Of a DNA stretch of 64,000 nt, positions 25,256-36,800 are shown piece after piece; position 1 is the first letter of the stretch, and each line of letters starts with the position of its first letter. The notes under the pieces were generated by a model. That model was given only the letters and a program-made list of their open reading frames with translations, was not told where the DNA came from and did not search any database. The translations under genes and the position numbers were made by a program. The DNA is from Spisula solida (taxonomy: Eukaryota; Mollusca; Bivalvia; Venerida; Mactridae): contig OX365948.1 in assembly GCA_947247005.1 (NCBI GenBank), positions 7,006,001-7,070,000 on the forward strand, read 5' to 3'.

Positions 25256-28200
25256 GTATGTATACTACTAGTACATTGTATTGTTTTCTCAATGTATATA
25301 CATGTATAGTTCGATTTCGAGCAATGAGCCGTGACTGCACTTTTAAGATTTCAACCAATATTCGTATATAGTGTAGGTTTGATCAATAAGATAAGTAATA
25401 CAATTAAGGCCAAATATTTCATGTGCTGAATGGTCGTGACGGTAAAGCTCTTGGTACATTGTAAAATAACTTTTTGTCAGACAAAGTTCGAATCCCACCA
25501 ACATGTTTTTTATTTTATGTTATAGAAAGAGAACGCAAACGCGAGGTTGTCTTATTTTGTCGAGGGCGTAGCCCGAGCAAAAATTATCAACCGAGCGTTA
25601 AGATTTCTTTCTGATTTATATCATTGGCCAGTGATTGGCTATCACTTTGTAAACGTAAGGCGTGTCTAAATGTATTACAATGCTGACCGATTAACATGTC
25701 CAATAAAAATCAATACAACGGTGTTGTGATTTTAAAGTTGAGGACTCTACTAAGAAAATCGATAGAGGTCACGTTGACCGAAGTAAAGAACAATATAGTT
25801 GTATGTATACAGTGCAGGATAATATTATCCTGCACTGTAGTAATTGCACTCATTCCTTTGAAAATTAAGACGCACCCCATCAATTATCATCGGATTTAGC
25901 CACACCGCCTCTGTTAACATCAATGTAAATTGCCGTAGCCATGATATAAGTAATAGAAAGAGAACGCAGACGCGAGGTTGTCTTATTTTGTCGAGGGCGT
26001 AGCCCTCGACAAAATAAACAACCAAGCGTTAAGCGTTTTCTTTCTGACTTATATCATTGGCTGTCACTTTGTAAACATAAGGCGTGTCCAAATTTTTACA
26101 ATGCTGACCGATTAACATGTCCAATGAAAATCAATAGCACGGTGTTGTGATTTTAAAGTTGTGGACTCCAATATAACTCGACCACGAAAATCGATAGAGG
26201 TCACGTTGACCGAAGTAAAGTACAATGGAGTTGTATGTATTTATTGCACTCATTCCTTTGAAAATTAAGACACACCCCATCAATTATCATCGGATTTAGC
26301 CACACCGCTTCAGTTAACATCAATGTAAATTGCCGTAGCCATGATATACATTTTATTAATGCACACAACTTTAAAAATTCGTGCACTACTAGTATATATC
26401 TATTTGACAAACCATATTTGTTACATGTATATTGTAGAACATTATGACGGCTAATCAACGTAATATGATATTATATTGCCAGTAAGCTCGAATTACACAA
26501 ACAATCGAAATAAATTAAAATGAAAAAAATTGAATTCACACAATTATATTTAAAAACTAAAAAATACCTTAACTTATGATCTCTTTAACCACACTGAAGA
26601 TAATTAATCAACATCAAAGTACACAATGGACACATTTACATGATTGATATAGATTATCAATCAGCCTCACTGCTTCAGTAAGTATTTAAAGCCAAACTAA
26701 CGCTACAAATGATATGCACTTATAAAATCTTGAAATGGTCTCATATCTCGTACAATACATTAAACGAATACTCATATTAAAACAAAACAAGGTCTAATAT
26801 CTCGTACAATACATTAAACGAATACTCATATTAAAACAAAACGAGGTCTCATATCTCGTACAATACATTAAACGAATACTCATATTAAAACAAAACAAAC
26901 GAGTTCACTCTTGTAGAGCAAATATCTATAAAAATAATGACTATATAGATTGGACCACTATGTAGTAAGCAGGTAATGATGGTACAGTATGTATACCAGT
27001 TGCTGCTATTCTCGCGTTAAACCTATCCTCGCGGTAATTTGATTTTTTACGAAGATCTAAGAACAGCGCCACCTATTGTAAATATAAGTGACCTACATAG
27101 ATTCAGCATCGCTCTAAATGACATTTTACCGTATGGATGTAAACAAAATGGCGCATGGAACATTCGTTATGTAACGGCACTTTTGATTGGGCAAATATAA
27201 AGCACCTTGCGTAACGCTAAGAAATACCCGATTTTAGTAGAATTCTTAAATTAATAATGAAATCAAACTTGCTCAAAATTATAGGGCATTAAATGTTTTA
27301 TAAATTGCATTCGATATTTTAAGACCCTAAGTTGTTTTCAAGTTGTATTGTGTGTAAAAGATGTTTGCCGCGAGAATACAATCAACTTATTTCCAGATAC
27401 ATGTTTTAAAAATGGCCGAAAATAAAATTGTGTCGTTCTTACCAATATTTTGTCCATATAAATGAATCATTTAATGACCAAATTCGGTGAAGAAAAGAAA
27501 AAAACAACCAGGCAATTATTTTATTTGTCATTATATGACTTTATTTTCTTAGTAACGTGAGAATACATCCAAACAGGGTAAAAGGTTCTGTACCTATACG
27601 TTCGATTCTTACAATACATTCTTCAACCAATTTTGATATTTAAAAAGGTCCATAAACTTTACTGGTATGTGATTGCTTTGAATAAACTTTCTTAGCGCAA
27701 GAATGACGCACATGGTACTTTTCTCTTCCATGACAGCAACGTATATCCTTTATAATTACAAATGTAGTTTCAAACTACTTGAGACGAATATACAAATGTC
27801 ACTTGACAACCTGTATTTTTAGACCATTATAGGTTAATTTCTTGACTACCTTCAAATTTTTCTTGCAGAAAGGGAATGAGATGATTATCATGATATTATT
27901 ATTAACAATAATTATAATACTAATATAAAATAAAATGCTAGTATTAACACATTGACTGTCATTGATAGAATATAACGCACATCGATATTCTAACATTTAC
28001 ATACTCGTTCTTTTAAATTCAGCTTCCGATGGTCAAGTTATTGAAGGGATTTTCGGACGAAATGCAAGATTCGTGAGTGTTTTATCACCAGGGGCTTCGA
28101 ATGACAGTACGGTGAAAGATAAGCACACTCCTTTCGATACTAACCGTCAAACTAAACCAGAGATCAAGTACCATGACGTTAAGATTGCTTTACCAGAAAA

Positions 28201-31200
28201 GCCACGAGGCGTCGCTAGTGTTTACGCAAAATTACAAACTCAACCCGACGCAAACAATTTACCTGTACTTAGAGAAAGTCACAGAAAAGCTGTAAAAATA
28301 CAACGAATACGACCAGTGAAAGATAATGAAACGTCGAGACAAATGCACGACGACGATGTTACTGACAAGCAGGCGGTTCAACCACGTAAGTATGTGCATA
28401 GAGCACACTTTGCAGATTTAATTAATCGTTTCGAAAGCACCAGCCAACTACAAACTACCCAAACGGTCAATTCTGACAAGAAGCACGTTCAGGATTTTGC
28501 AAAAATACAACGAATACTATCAGCGATATATAATGAAACGCCTAGGCAAATGCAAGAAGACATTACTGGCAAGTCGTCGGTTAAACCACGCAACAGTGTA
28601 CTAAGCGGGCAGCACCTTGCGTCTCCAACAATGGCGAGCAATTATAACATAAATTTAACCAATCGTTTCGAACAACCAATTACACAAACGACCAATTCTG
28701 ACAAGGAGCATTTCTCGGGTAATCCAAAAATTAAACAACCTTCGGACGAAAACAGTGTATCAGCTGGAAGTTCCTTTCCACAGGACCGCCTTGTTGACTA
28801 TTCAGGTAAGTATAATTGTATCATTAATTTATAATACTTGAACATTTGTTACACACGTTTCACCTGAGCAAATGAAGTGTTGGCATTTGTCTACATGCAC
28901 CATTTGAGTAGCCCGCCTTGGTAGCGCAGTGGGGATAGCGCTAGACTATGACTTTCATTGCCGGATTGGGCAGATTACAACGTTGTTCTGTGACATTGAC
29001 TGGCCTTCTCATACCAGTGTGTCAGTCGTCAAAAAGAGAGTTAGTACGGGCTGGTTGAAAATTAGTTCAAGGAAAACTTGCTGTGTCACCTGTTGGCCAT
29101 ATGCAATCCAAGAAATGTTGCAATAACAAGGACTTGAAAGTCATGGACGTTATGTATGCCTACAGTTGCTCATTTCAAATATACACCGCTATTTGTTAGT
29201 TTTGTTTTGTTGCCCGTGGTCTGGTTCATTTTTTAATTTATAAATGGCATGCTTTTATGTTTGCATCATTTCTTGTTGAATTTACAAATCCTCATCTGAT
29301 ATATTAACCGAATTTTGTTTTAGGATCCAACGTTTTATTGCGAGATATGTTCAGAATGCTTGCCACTTTATTGTCGGAAAAACAACGGCACCGGGATGTC
29401 AATATGTTTGATGCGCATAAAGGTAAAACATTTAAAAATATGCGTGCAGCACCACACGCTTAGGTTAAGTAAGTCGGGAAGTATTTGTATCTAAAGTTTG
29501 ATAAAAGTTTGTTTATGAATTGACAATTCACGATAGATATTCTCTATAAAATGTTCACGTACTGTGATATGTCTTCGTACATGTAAGCGTTTGCCATTGC
29601 TTTGTTAAATGTTTAATTGAAGTTCTAAAGACAACTCACTAATCTACTTGACATGGCCTTTATTTTATACAGAGTGTTAGCGAATGCACATCAGTTCCCT
29701 AGGTGTTACCTTCACCACAAACACTTAACAATGTATCTGCTCAGCTAACTTAAAACCGTCCAAACTTATTTCAACGGATCGAGTATCGCAAATTTGACTT
29801 CCTATACAGCAAGTAGTTGTTTTTAAATCAAATCATTTGATCTATTTTACACGTCCAATGGAACATTACGAATATTTCGAATATCTGTCAGACCAATATG
29901 CCTTCTACACTGATCTCAAAAGATCCCCAATTCAATAAAATGCAAGAAACAATCGCTGGCGATTTATGGACTCTTCTGGTTTAGCTTAAATAGTACAATG
30001 GCCCTTTAATGGTGGATATATTTTATTTCAATTTAGACCAGTCACATACCATATCGGACCAATTACTTCAACCAATGAAGCTAATGGATGAGAGAAAAAT
30101 GACGCCCAAATATGGATTTCCAGGAATCGTTAATATGATACCAATGGTAACTAAGAGTTCTGACAATCTGTCTCCTGTCATACTTGTTCTGATGAGAAAC
30201 TATGGTAACGGCACCAAACATGAGTTGACAAGTATCAACACAGCAGATACCGGTAAGACCTCTGCTAAAGAGTCTGTCCATGTCCAATCCATTACTAGTG
30301 GTGCCACCGACAATACAGGTTCTGTTATCAAGAATGTACAATCTACGGATTCACAAAAGCCAGACAATTTTTCAGGGGAAGAAAAACAATTGAAACTTCA
30401 AGAAAGCTCGCGACCAAAAACTTTAGTAACAAGAGGAGAAACATCAGAAACCGTAGGAAATACTGCCCAGCTCGGCAATAAAGCAGAACAAACTAACGTC
30501 AGCACGGAACAAATACACCATACCGAGTCTGCGGAGGGTACGATGGTCTATGTAAGGACAAAGCCCTACCAAGGTGAAGCACATGTCAAACCGGTAGCTA
30601 GGGATCGTGTAGAAGCTATCGCTGGTCTGAATAACACAGACATGGACCTAATTGGTGTTAATAGTCAGGTAGCTGTTACTAGTGCTCCTTCCACTACGAT
30701 TATACCAATTCTAGTGCTTAACAGAGACTACGGTCGCTACTCTTACAACATTAATAGCAAACAGGACAAACAAATGCCTCTCCGAGAAGGTCGTCAACAA
30801 AAAACATCAGCAACGCGTTTATTGAAAAGTTCAAACAGTTATTACCTGCGAAATAGTAATATTGAAGGGGAAAACATTGCTACGCAAGTTGTTGAACGTA
30901 CATTATCGGCTCCAGGTGTGGCCATGATGTTTCAAACTCAGCATAGTAAGCAATATGACAACAATGTGGACGAAAGGAACGTCGCCATGGAACAAGTACG
31001 AAAATTTGAGGCGACTGAGCCGCAGCTTCCTAATTATGCTGAGCGACGGTTACCTGTACCATATGTAGGACAATATAAGGAACAGCAGCAGCTTCCTAGT
31101 GTAGTTTTACGTCGGTTACCTGGTCCAAATGCAGCAAACGTCAAACGAATAGTAAGAGACCACGTAAACGTTATCACACGAACCCCTGGTCATAAAGATA

Positions 31201-31898
31201 CAGATAAGTCAGACCAAATAGAACAAAATAAGCCACAGCGGAAGTTTCCTAGTGTTTTTGTTCGTCGATTACCATCTCCAAAGGTAGCCCACTACAGACC
31301 GCATGTAAGAGAACACGTTACCGTTATCACAAGAAGCCCTGAATATAAACAGCCATATTTGTCGGAACTAATTAAACAAAATAAGGGACGGTTGCAGATT
31401 CCTAGTGTTAATGTACATCGGTTATCTGCACAAAATATAGCCCAGAACAGACCAACAGTTAGAGACCAAGTTAACGTTGTCACACGAAACTCTATAACAA
31501 AACCAAATCGACTTAAACATCCGGACACTTTCAAATCAAATCGACTGTTGATAGATAGAAGACCCAATCCAGTTACAGAAGTCAAAGTAATCGCAAAGGA
31601 CCGTACAGAATATGTCAGCGTATCGAAGGGAAACAATTATCCTCGAGTTGGTGAGGGTTTTAATGTCAGACAGGTTTCGCCCCGCTCTGACAAACACTAT
31701 ACACCTCGGAACACAAACCTATCCCGTAGACAGGGAGGTAAAGGAAGCTCTCAAACATCGAAACCAATTGTTTTGGTTCTTGACAATAACACATGGATTC
31801 CTCATCAAACTTACAAGATGTTAGTTCGGAGGAGAATGAATTCTCGTGAGAAGGCGCTATACGAGAACAAGCAAGAAATGCTAGGATACGATCACTAA
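25177..31898 (+). CDS. Secreted basic repetitive protein, four exons, 940 aa
   Basis: Exons 25177-25255, 28023-28805, 29324-29422 and 30037-31898 join in frame, all through phase-1 introns with GT-AG ends, giving 2823 nt with the stop. The first exon encodes a signal peptide (MRAFIGLGLFLSHLGIA, likely cleavage before DTQ), so the product is probably secreted. The rest is hydrophilic and rich in Arg, Lys, Gln, Asn, Ser, Thr and Pro, with almost no Cys. Two ~80-residue repeats lie in exon 2. Exon 4 has a recurring ILVL motif and three ~60-residue repeats with RRLP and VRDHVNVITR. I do not recognise a family. Rapidly evolving secreted matrix proteins of molluscs can look like this, but that is only a guess. 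The start is the first ATG that opens directly onto the signal peptide. Confidence 0.8.
25426..25505 (+). repeat. tRNA-like SINE remnant in intron 1
   Basis: Has a box-A-like TGGTCGTGACGGTAAAG and a box-B-like AGTTCGAATCCC with suitable spacing, but no paired acceptor stem. It is therefore read as a tRNA-derived repeat, not a tRNA gene. Confidence 0.5.
25523..26347. repeat. Tandem duplication, two ~400-bp copies, in intron 1
   Basis: 25523-25949 and 25954-26347 are direct copies starting GAAAGAGAACGCA(A/G)ACGCGAG and ending near GTAGCCATGATATA. Copy 1 has an extra 32-bp perfect palindrome (25808-25839). Copy 2 has a perfect hairpin around TTTTGTCGAGGGC (25985-26015) that is degraded in copy 1. 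Confidence 0.85.
26737..26898. repeat. 54-bp unit repeated three times
   Basis: Each copy begins GGTCT(C/A)ATATCTCGTAC and ends TTAAAACAAAAC(A/G)A. The copies differ at only a few bases, so the duplication is recent. The rest of intron 1 (26900-28020) holds no recognisable gene. Confidence 0.95.
28023..28805 (+). CDS. Exon 2 of the secreted protein gene
   Basis: The acceptor follows TTTTAAATTCAG and the donor is TCAG|GTAAGT. The 261 codons include two related blocks starting KIQRIRPVKDNETSRQM and KIQRILSAIYNETPRQM, each followed by a NRFE..TQT.NSDK segment. Confidence 0.85.
28912..29120 (+). mobile_element. SINE-like copy in intron 2
   Basis: Starts GCCCGCCTTGGTAGCGCAGT, with a box-A-like segment followed by GGATAGCGCTAGACTATGAC. 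This looks like the tRNA-related head of a dispersed SINE followed by a unique-looking body. No clear box B is present, so it may be diverged. Confidence 0.5.
29324..29422 (+). CDS. Exon 3 of the secreted protein gene (33 codons)
   Basis: Found from frame and splice sites: acceptor TTTTGTTTTAG, donor AAAG|GTAAAA. It encodes SNVLLRDMFRMLATLLSEKQ and a short His/Asp-rich tail, probably a short helix. It keeps the phase-1 pattern of the gene. Confidence 0.75.
30037..31898 (+). CDS. Exon 4 of the secreted protein gene (terminal, repetitive)
   Basis: The acceptor follows TTATTTCAATTTAG. The exon encodes 620 residues to a TAA at 31896-31898. It contains P(V)ILVLMRNYG, PILVLNRDYG and PIVLVLDNNTW motifs at its start, middle and end. 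Three imperfect repeats of LPSVVLRRLPGPNAANVK type lie at about 31021-31500. Confidence 0.88.
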
Positions 31899-32041
31899 TA
31901 TCTACTATGTCTACACATGGGTTTTCGTTAATACATTGAACTATTGTTTGAAACGATCGCATCATCCGTATAGCATCTTTTACCATGTAATGTAACTTTG
32001 TATTGCTCAGTAATAACGCTGCTGGTATCGCTTTGACTGTC

Positions 32042-32056
32042 AATAAAATAAATAAA
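32042..32056 (+). other. Polyadenylation signals of the secreted protein gene
   Basis: Overlapping AATAAA hexamers (AATAAAATAAATAAAC) lie 145 bases after the stop codon. They support the end of transcription here. Confidence 0.65.
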
Positions 32057-32189
32057 CGTAACAGAATGCTTAATTTAAAAATAAATAAGATAAGCAAACA
32101 TTTAAGTATTTATTTGCACATGAAACTTAACAAGACAACTATTACATGTATTTGTATGCATCAAGACAAAAGTAGAAGATTTTGTTCAT

Positions 32190-32310
32190 TGTTCATTGTT
32201 CATTTTTGAGGATCTTATGGAAGATTGATATATATACTGTCAAATGAGTTTCCTTGTAAAACAAAGTCTTTATCAATAATAATAATAATTATTATTATTA
32301 TTGTTTATTA
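32190..32310 (+). mobile_element. 3'-end fragment of a non-LTR retrotransposon
   Basis: TGAGGATCTTATGGAAGATTG, then a GTTTCCTTGTAAAACAAAGT region and an (AAT/ATT)n tail, closely parallel the 3' end of the LINE at 42508-44215 (TGAGGATCCCATGGAAGATTG). It is extremely 5'-truncated. The following 1 kb (32311-33320) shows no gene. Confidence 0.6.
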
Positions 32311-33319
32311 CAAATACATGCATGACTATTCTAGTAATCACTTACAACATACAAATAATTATTTACAAATTAATCTATTCAATTATAAGTGTATAAGTAG
32401 TACATTTGCGTATATTATCATTCCTTTAATTTTGACTGTAAACGGACATTATTATGCTTGTTAAAATCACGTTTGAATCTACTCAGGTGGTGGACATCAA
32501 AGCCATGACCACTAAATCAAGCCGTATGCCAAATCTACGCTCGTTGAAAGAAGAAGGCATCAACCCGACGCTGCCCGGAACAAGTAGGTATACATAGACA
32601 TGTCGCTGGGTTTGATGGGCAGTGAAACCAGCCGTGTCACTGTAACCGAAGACCACAGTATACCTCCTCATTGAACACACATTTGAAGTTCAATTAATAA
32701 TATTTACTCAGTACTTACAAAAGCGCACATTATTGATTTTCTTTCAGTTTGTTGACTCGCCTGAAATACTTCAAATGAATTTAACACACTACTAACATGT
32801 GCGCCGCAGGTATCCTGTGTTTCATTGGAATCTACATGTACCATCATAAATATGAGTCAAAACACAATGAAATAATACTTAACACACACAGAGTGTGCGT
32901 TTTTCAATGTACTGAGTATAGAATAATAATGTTGGCAACATGTTTAAAACATAGGGACATAACAAATTGAAAGATAACATTGCACATAATCTTTTCATAC
33001 ATATAAATTGTTGATAAAAATCAAGTGTAGCAAACATCCATTCTGTATTGCCGTCATCAGATATGTATTGTACTCAGTGAGTATAAACAACACACATGTC
33101 ATTCATTCAAATATCATCAAACTATTAAGCATTAATTATGCAAATCAGTATAATATGCAGATATTAAACCAATTTAGTATACACATAATGATGTGCATAC
33201 AAAATTAACAATCAAGTTCAAGTTCAAAGGTGAACGATAATACAAGAACATTGTGATGCTGAGCGGACAGATGAACATACATACTTTTGAGATACCATTA
33301 CACAACTTATCTAAAACAC

Positions 33320-33565
33320 ATAATGAAGTTATCAGTGTCTAAGACTTACAATTAATGAAGTTATCTGTGTCGAAAATGTAAAATTAATGAAGTTATTTGT
33401 GTCTTAAACTTACACATAATGAAGTTATCTGTTCTAGAACTTACACATAATGAAGTTATCTGTGTCTAGAACTTACACATAATGAAGTTATCTGTGTCTA
33501 GAAACTACACATAATGAAGTTATCTGTGTCTACAACTTACAACTAATGAAGTTATTTGTGTCTAG
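33320..33565. repeat. ~32-bp minisatellite just downstream of gene A
   Basis: About eight copies of a unit with ATAATGAAGTTATCTGTGTC and TAGAACTTACAC. The array lies about 100 bp past the gene A stop codon. Confidence 0.9.
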
Positions 33566-33668
33566 AATTAGAATTGTCTATGAACTTAGTACATTGCTAA
33601 GAAAAAACTCGCACCGTTTTGAAATTTGAGAACAAATATTTTTAACACCCTGTACATTGCAACCTATA

Positions 33669-33818
33669 TCAGTCATCGTCCGGATCCGGGTATAGGAGAT
33701 CGTGATGTTTTAGTTTAAGACAACCTGGTGGTTTTTTGATGGAGATTTTCCCACAACATGGCCAGAACTTGTAGCCATGGTTACCAGAAATATGGACTTC
33801 AATCTCGTGTTGCCAAGC
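33669..33818 (-). CDS. Gene A exon 4 (second half of the zinc domain, terminal)
   Basis: 50 codons including the stop, after acceptor TTTTTTCAG. Contains YKFWPCCGKISIKKPPGC then LKLKHH, and ends in an acidic DPDDD tail. The counterpart in gene B reads YKFWPCCEQVSIKEPPGC. Confidence 0.85.
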   Translation of the reverse strand, partial: AWQHEIEVHISGNHGYKFWPCCGKISIKKPPGCLKLKHHDLLYPDPDDD

Positions 33819-36800
33819 CTGAAAAAATGAATTCAAGTATTTATGCCCGGTATAGCCTTATATTTGCCAGTCTGCTTTCGGCTGAAATATGGCAGGCGTA
33901 TAAGTGGCTCCATTCGCATTGAACCCGGGTCGCCAGATTAGCCAGCAAGTGCGCTAACCACTGAGCTACGGATACATGTTTTGTATGGCCTCTAACAGTT
34001 ATCAAGAAAAATATCAACACTACTATTGCTAGACTCGAACATATGTTGGTATGGTTTACTTCCGGGTAAAGTGTCAGAAAATGGAACAATTAAAGAGGAG
34101 TGCCTTTGATAACCGAGTATTTCATATTGAAAGATAACATACATATTTTTATATAAGTCAATATAAATAAAGACGTTGTAGTATTTATCATGTGATATTG
34201 AATGCGTAGTACAATGTCGTACGAAGAGTTACGACAGCTTTTGCACCTGAACAAAGATATTGAAGTGAACACGTCATAAAGCAAATATTTATCTTCGTCA
34301 CACGCCTGAGATCATAATACAGAAGCAACTGAACCTCCAAATGTATATCTATTATTTAGAAAGTACGCTCGTACATGTGAGAAATACAAGTAGAAAAACG
34401 TTCAGACCCAAGGGATGTCATGCAGGTCGATTTGATAACGCTCTCAAGATTCGATTCGGGCCGTGACTTGCTTATTTCTGAAACGCGTTTCGGAGTTCCC
34501 CACCCAACCTGAGAAGAACTGGTTGGTAATCCGAAGGTAGTCTTACTCGCATGTAACGGTGCTGTACATCGGACACGTTAAACATCAGTTTGTGTCTATT
34601 AGGAAAGAGCTAGGGTATCGCACTTGGATTCAATTTAAACAAATGTTCTTAATGTGGATATGACAAGCATGGTCCCCTCTACAACCGAACAACAACTAAA
34701 AACTATTTTTAGTTGTAGAGGGGACCGTGGTGATCATATAGTGATTTGATTTTTATTTGTGGTTGGGTTGTATAGGGGACCATGGGGTCATATCCACATG
34801 CCAAGCACCTATGCTCGAAATCAGAGGTCATTGGACAAACTGGCAGGAAAACATACGAATGTTTCTGTCGAACACAAACAAGCAACAAATATAACAGGAA
34901 AGAAATTTGAATTACATTCACACACCGAGGTCAACATGGGTTTTACACCGAGGTCAACATGAGTTTTACATCGAGGTCAACATGAGTTTTACACCGAGGT
35001 AAACATGAGTTTTACACCGAGGTCAACATGAGTTTTACATCGAGGTCAACATGAGTTTTACACCGAGGTCAACATGAGTTTTACATCTAGGTTAACATGA
35101 GTTTTACACCGAGGTCAACATGAGTTTTACACCGAGGTTAACATGAGTTTTACATCGAGGTCAACATGAGTTTTACACCGAGGTCAACATGAGTTTTACA
35201 CCGAGGTTAACATGAGTTTTACATCGAGGTCAACATGAGTTTTACATCGAGGTAAACATGAGTTTTACATCGAGGTAAACATGAGTTTACACCGAGGTTA
35301 ACATGAGTTTTACACCGAGGTCAACATGAGTTTTACAAGCTATGGTAACGCGAGAAACAGAACAAGTTGTTCCAGGTTTGAAAGATATTATATTGACCTT
35401 TAGAGGCTGGGGAAAACTTCGATGGAATCTACATTCTTCTTGGTATGGTCTCAGCTTGTCAAATACAGTCATACAATTCATGCAGCTTGGTAATTTCGTC
35501 TTTGTCTTCAGAAACGTGCATTTCCTTTTCCTCACCGGTGACATGCTATCAGTAACACGTGAAGCGTCTATATGACCCTGATTGAAATAATACATAAAAG
35601 TAAGCAATGTTATAGATCGCCTAGCTAATAGTAAAACTATTCAGTCATCTGATAGATCTGGGTCCAATAAGTGTGTACAGTAGGTAATGCTTTAACATGG
35701 TATTGGCCAAGTTCACAACATACATAAGAATACGTAAAGTATTTAAAATTAAGGAGATGGAGTAAAAAGTTCACCCGGCTCGGCTGCGTGGATGATCGGA
35801 TTCGCCTTCGGCTCACCCGAAAAATTCACCCGCCTTGCCAAATAAACTTACTCAAGTCATGTTACTAACCTAGTATTCTCTATTTACTAGAGCATGATTA
35901 CTGATTAGTCACATGTGAATTTAAATTAAATTACTGTTCTTTATGATAGTCTGTCCATACACAGTAAAACATCAATAACTTGACCGCTCTTAAGCTCTAC
36001 TTATTGAGTTTGCCTAAAATTGAGGATGAATTGTTTTTGAAAATGGATCCGACTTAAATTATTATTCTAAAGTTTCTTTATATCAGTGTTATACCTAGAC
36101 GAAATGACCAAATAATGAATAATAAATAATATTATTCTTGTATATTTATTGGGTTTTGACTTTATTAAAGACTGCCAACAGAACAGAATCCCACATTACG
36201 TATTATATATAAATAGAATGCAAAGATAATACTATGCATACACTCAACCTTCATTTATCGTGATAAAATATTTACCACTAGCTAGAAAAAATAGATAATT
36301 ACGATAATTAGTAAATCACTGTGAGCATAAAAAGCTAAACGCCTAATTAATGAATTTCATTTTGCAACATTAAATTTGATGTGCTGCTGAAATTAGGTTT
36401 AGTGCCCAATTGACTAGGTCAATTGATAGAATGCTCTAGATTAGTCAGCAGATCTAGGTCAATTGATAGAATGTTCTAGATTAGTCAGCAAATCTAGGTC
36501 AATTGATAGAATGTTCTAGATTAGTCAGCAGATCTAGGTTGTATTGGTAGAATGTTCTAGGTAAGTCAGCAGATCTTGGTTGTATTAATAGAATGTTCTA
36601 GATTAGTCAGCAGATCTAGGTCAATTGATAGAATGTTCTAGATTAGTCAGCAGATCTAGGTCAATTGATAGAATGTTCTAGATTAGTCAGCAGATCTAGG
36701 TCAATTGATAGAATGTTCTAGATTAGTCAGCAGATCTAGGTTGTATTGGTAGAATGTTCTAGGTAAGTCAGCAGATCTTGGTTGTATTGATAGAATGTTC

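Noticed and set aside
31292..31636. Minus-strand open frames inside 30.0-31.9 kb
   Set aside because: They are antisense shadows of exon 4 of the secreted-protein gene.
32483..32680. Minus-strand ORF near 32.5 kb of relatively balanced composition
   Set aside because: A possible repeat fragment, but I could find neither splice sites nor a partner copy in the window, so no call was made.
33900..33972. tRNA gene
   Set aside because: Boxes A and B are present, but the acceptor arm does not pair and the same sequence with a non-tRNA tail recurs at 44448-44582, so it is a SINE.
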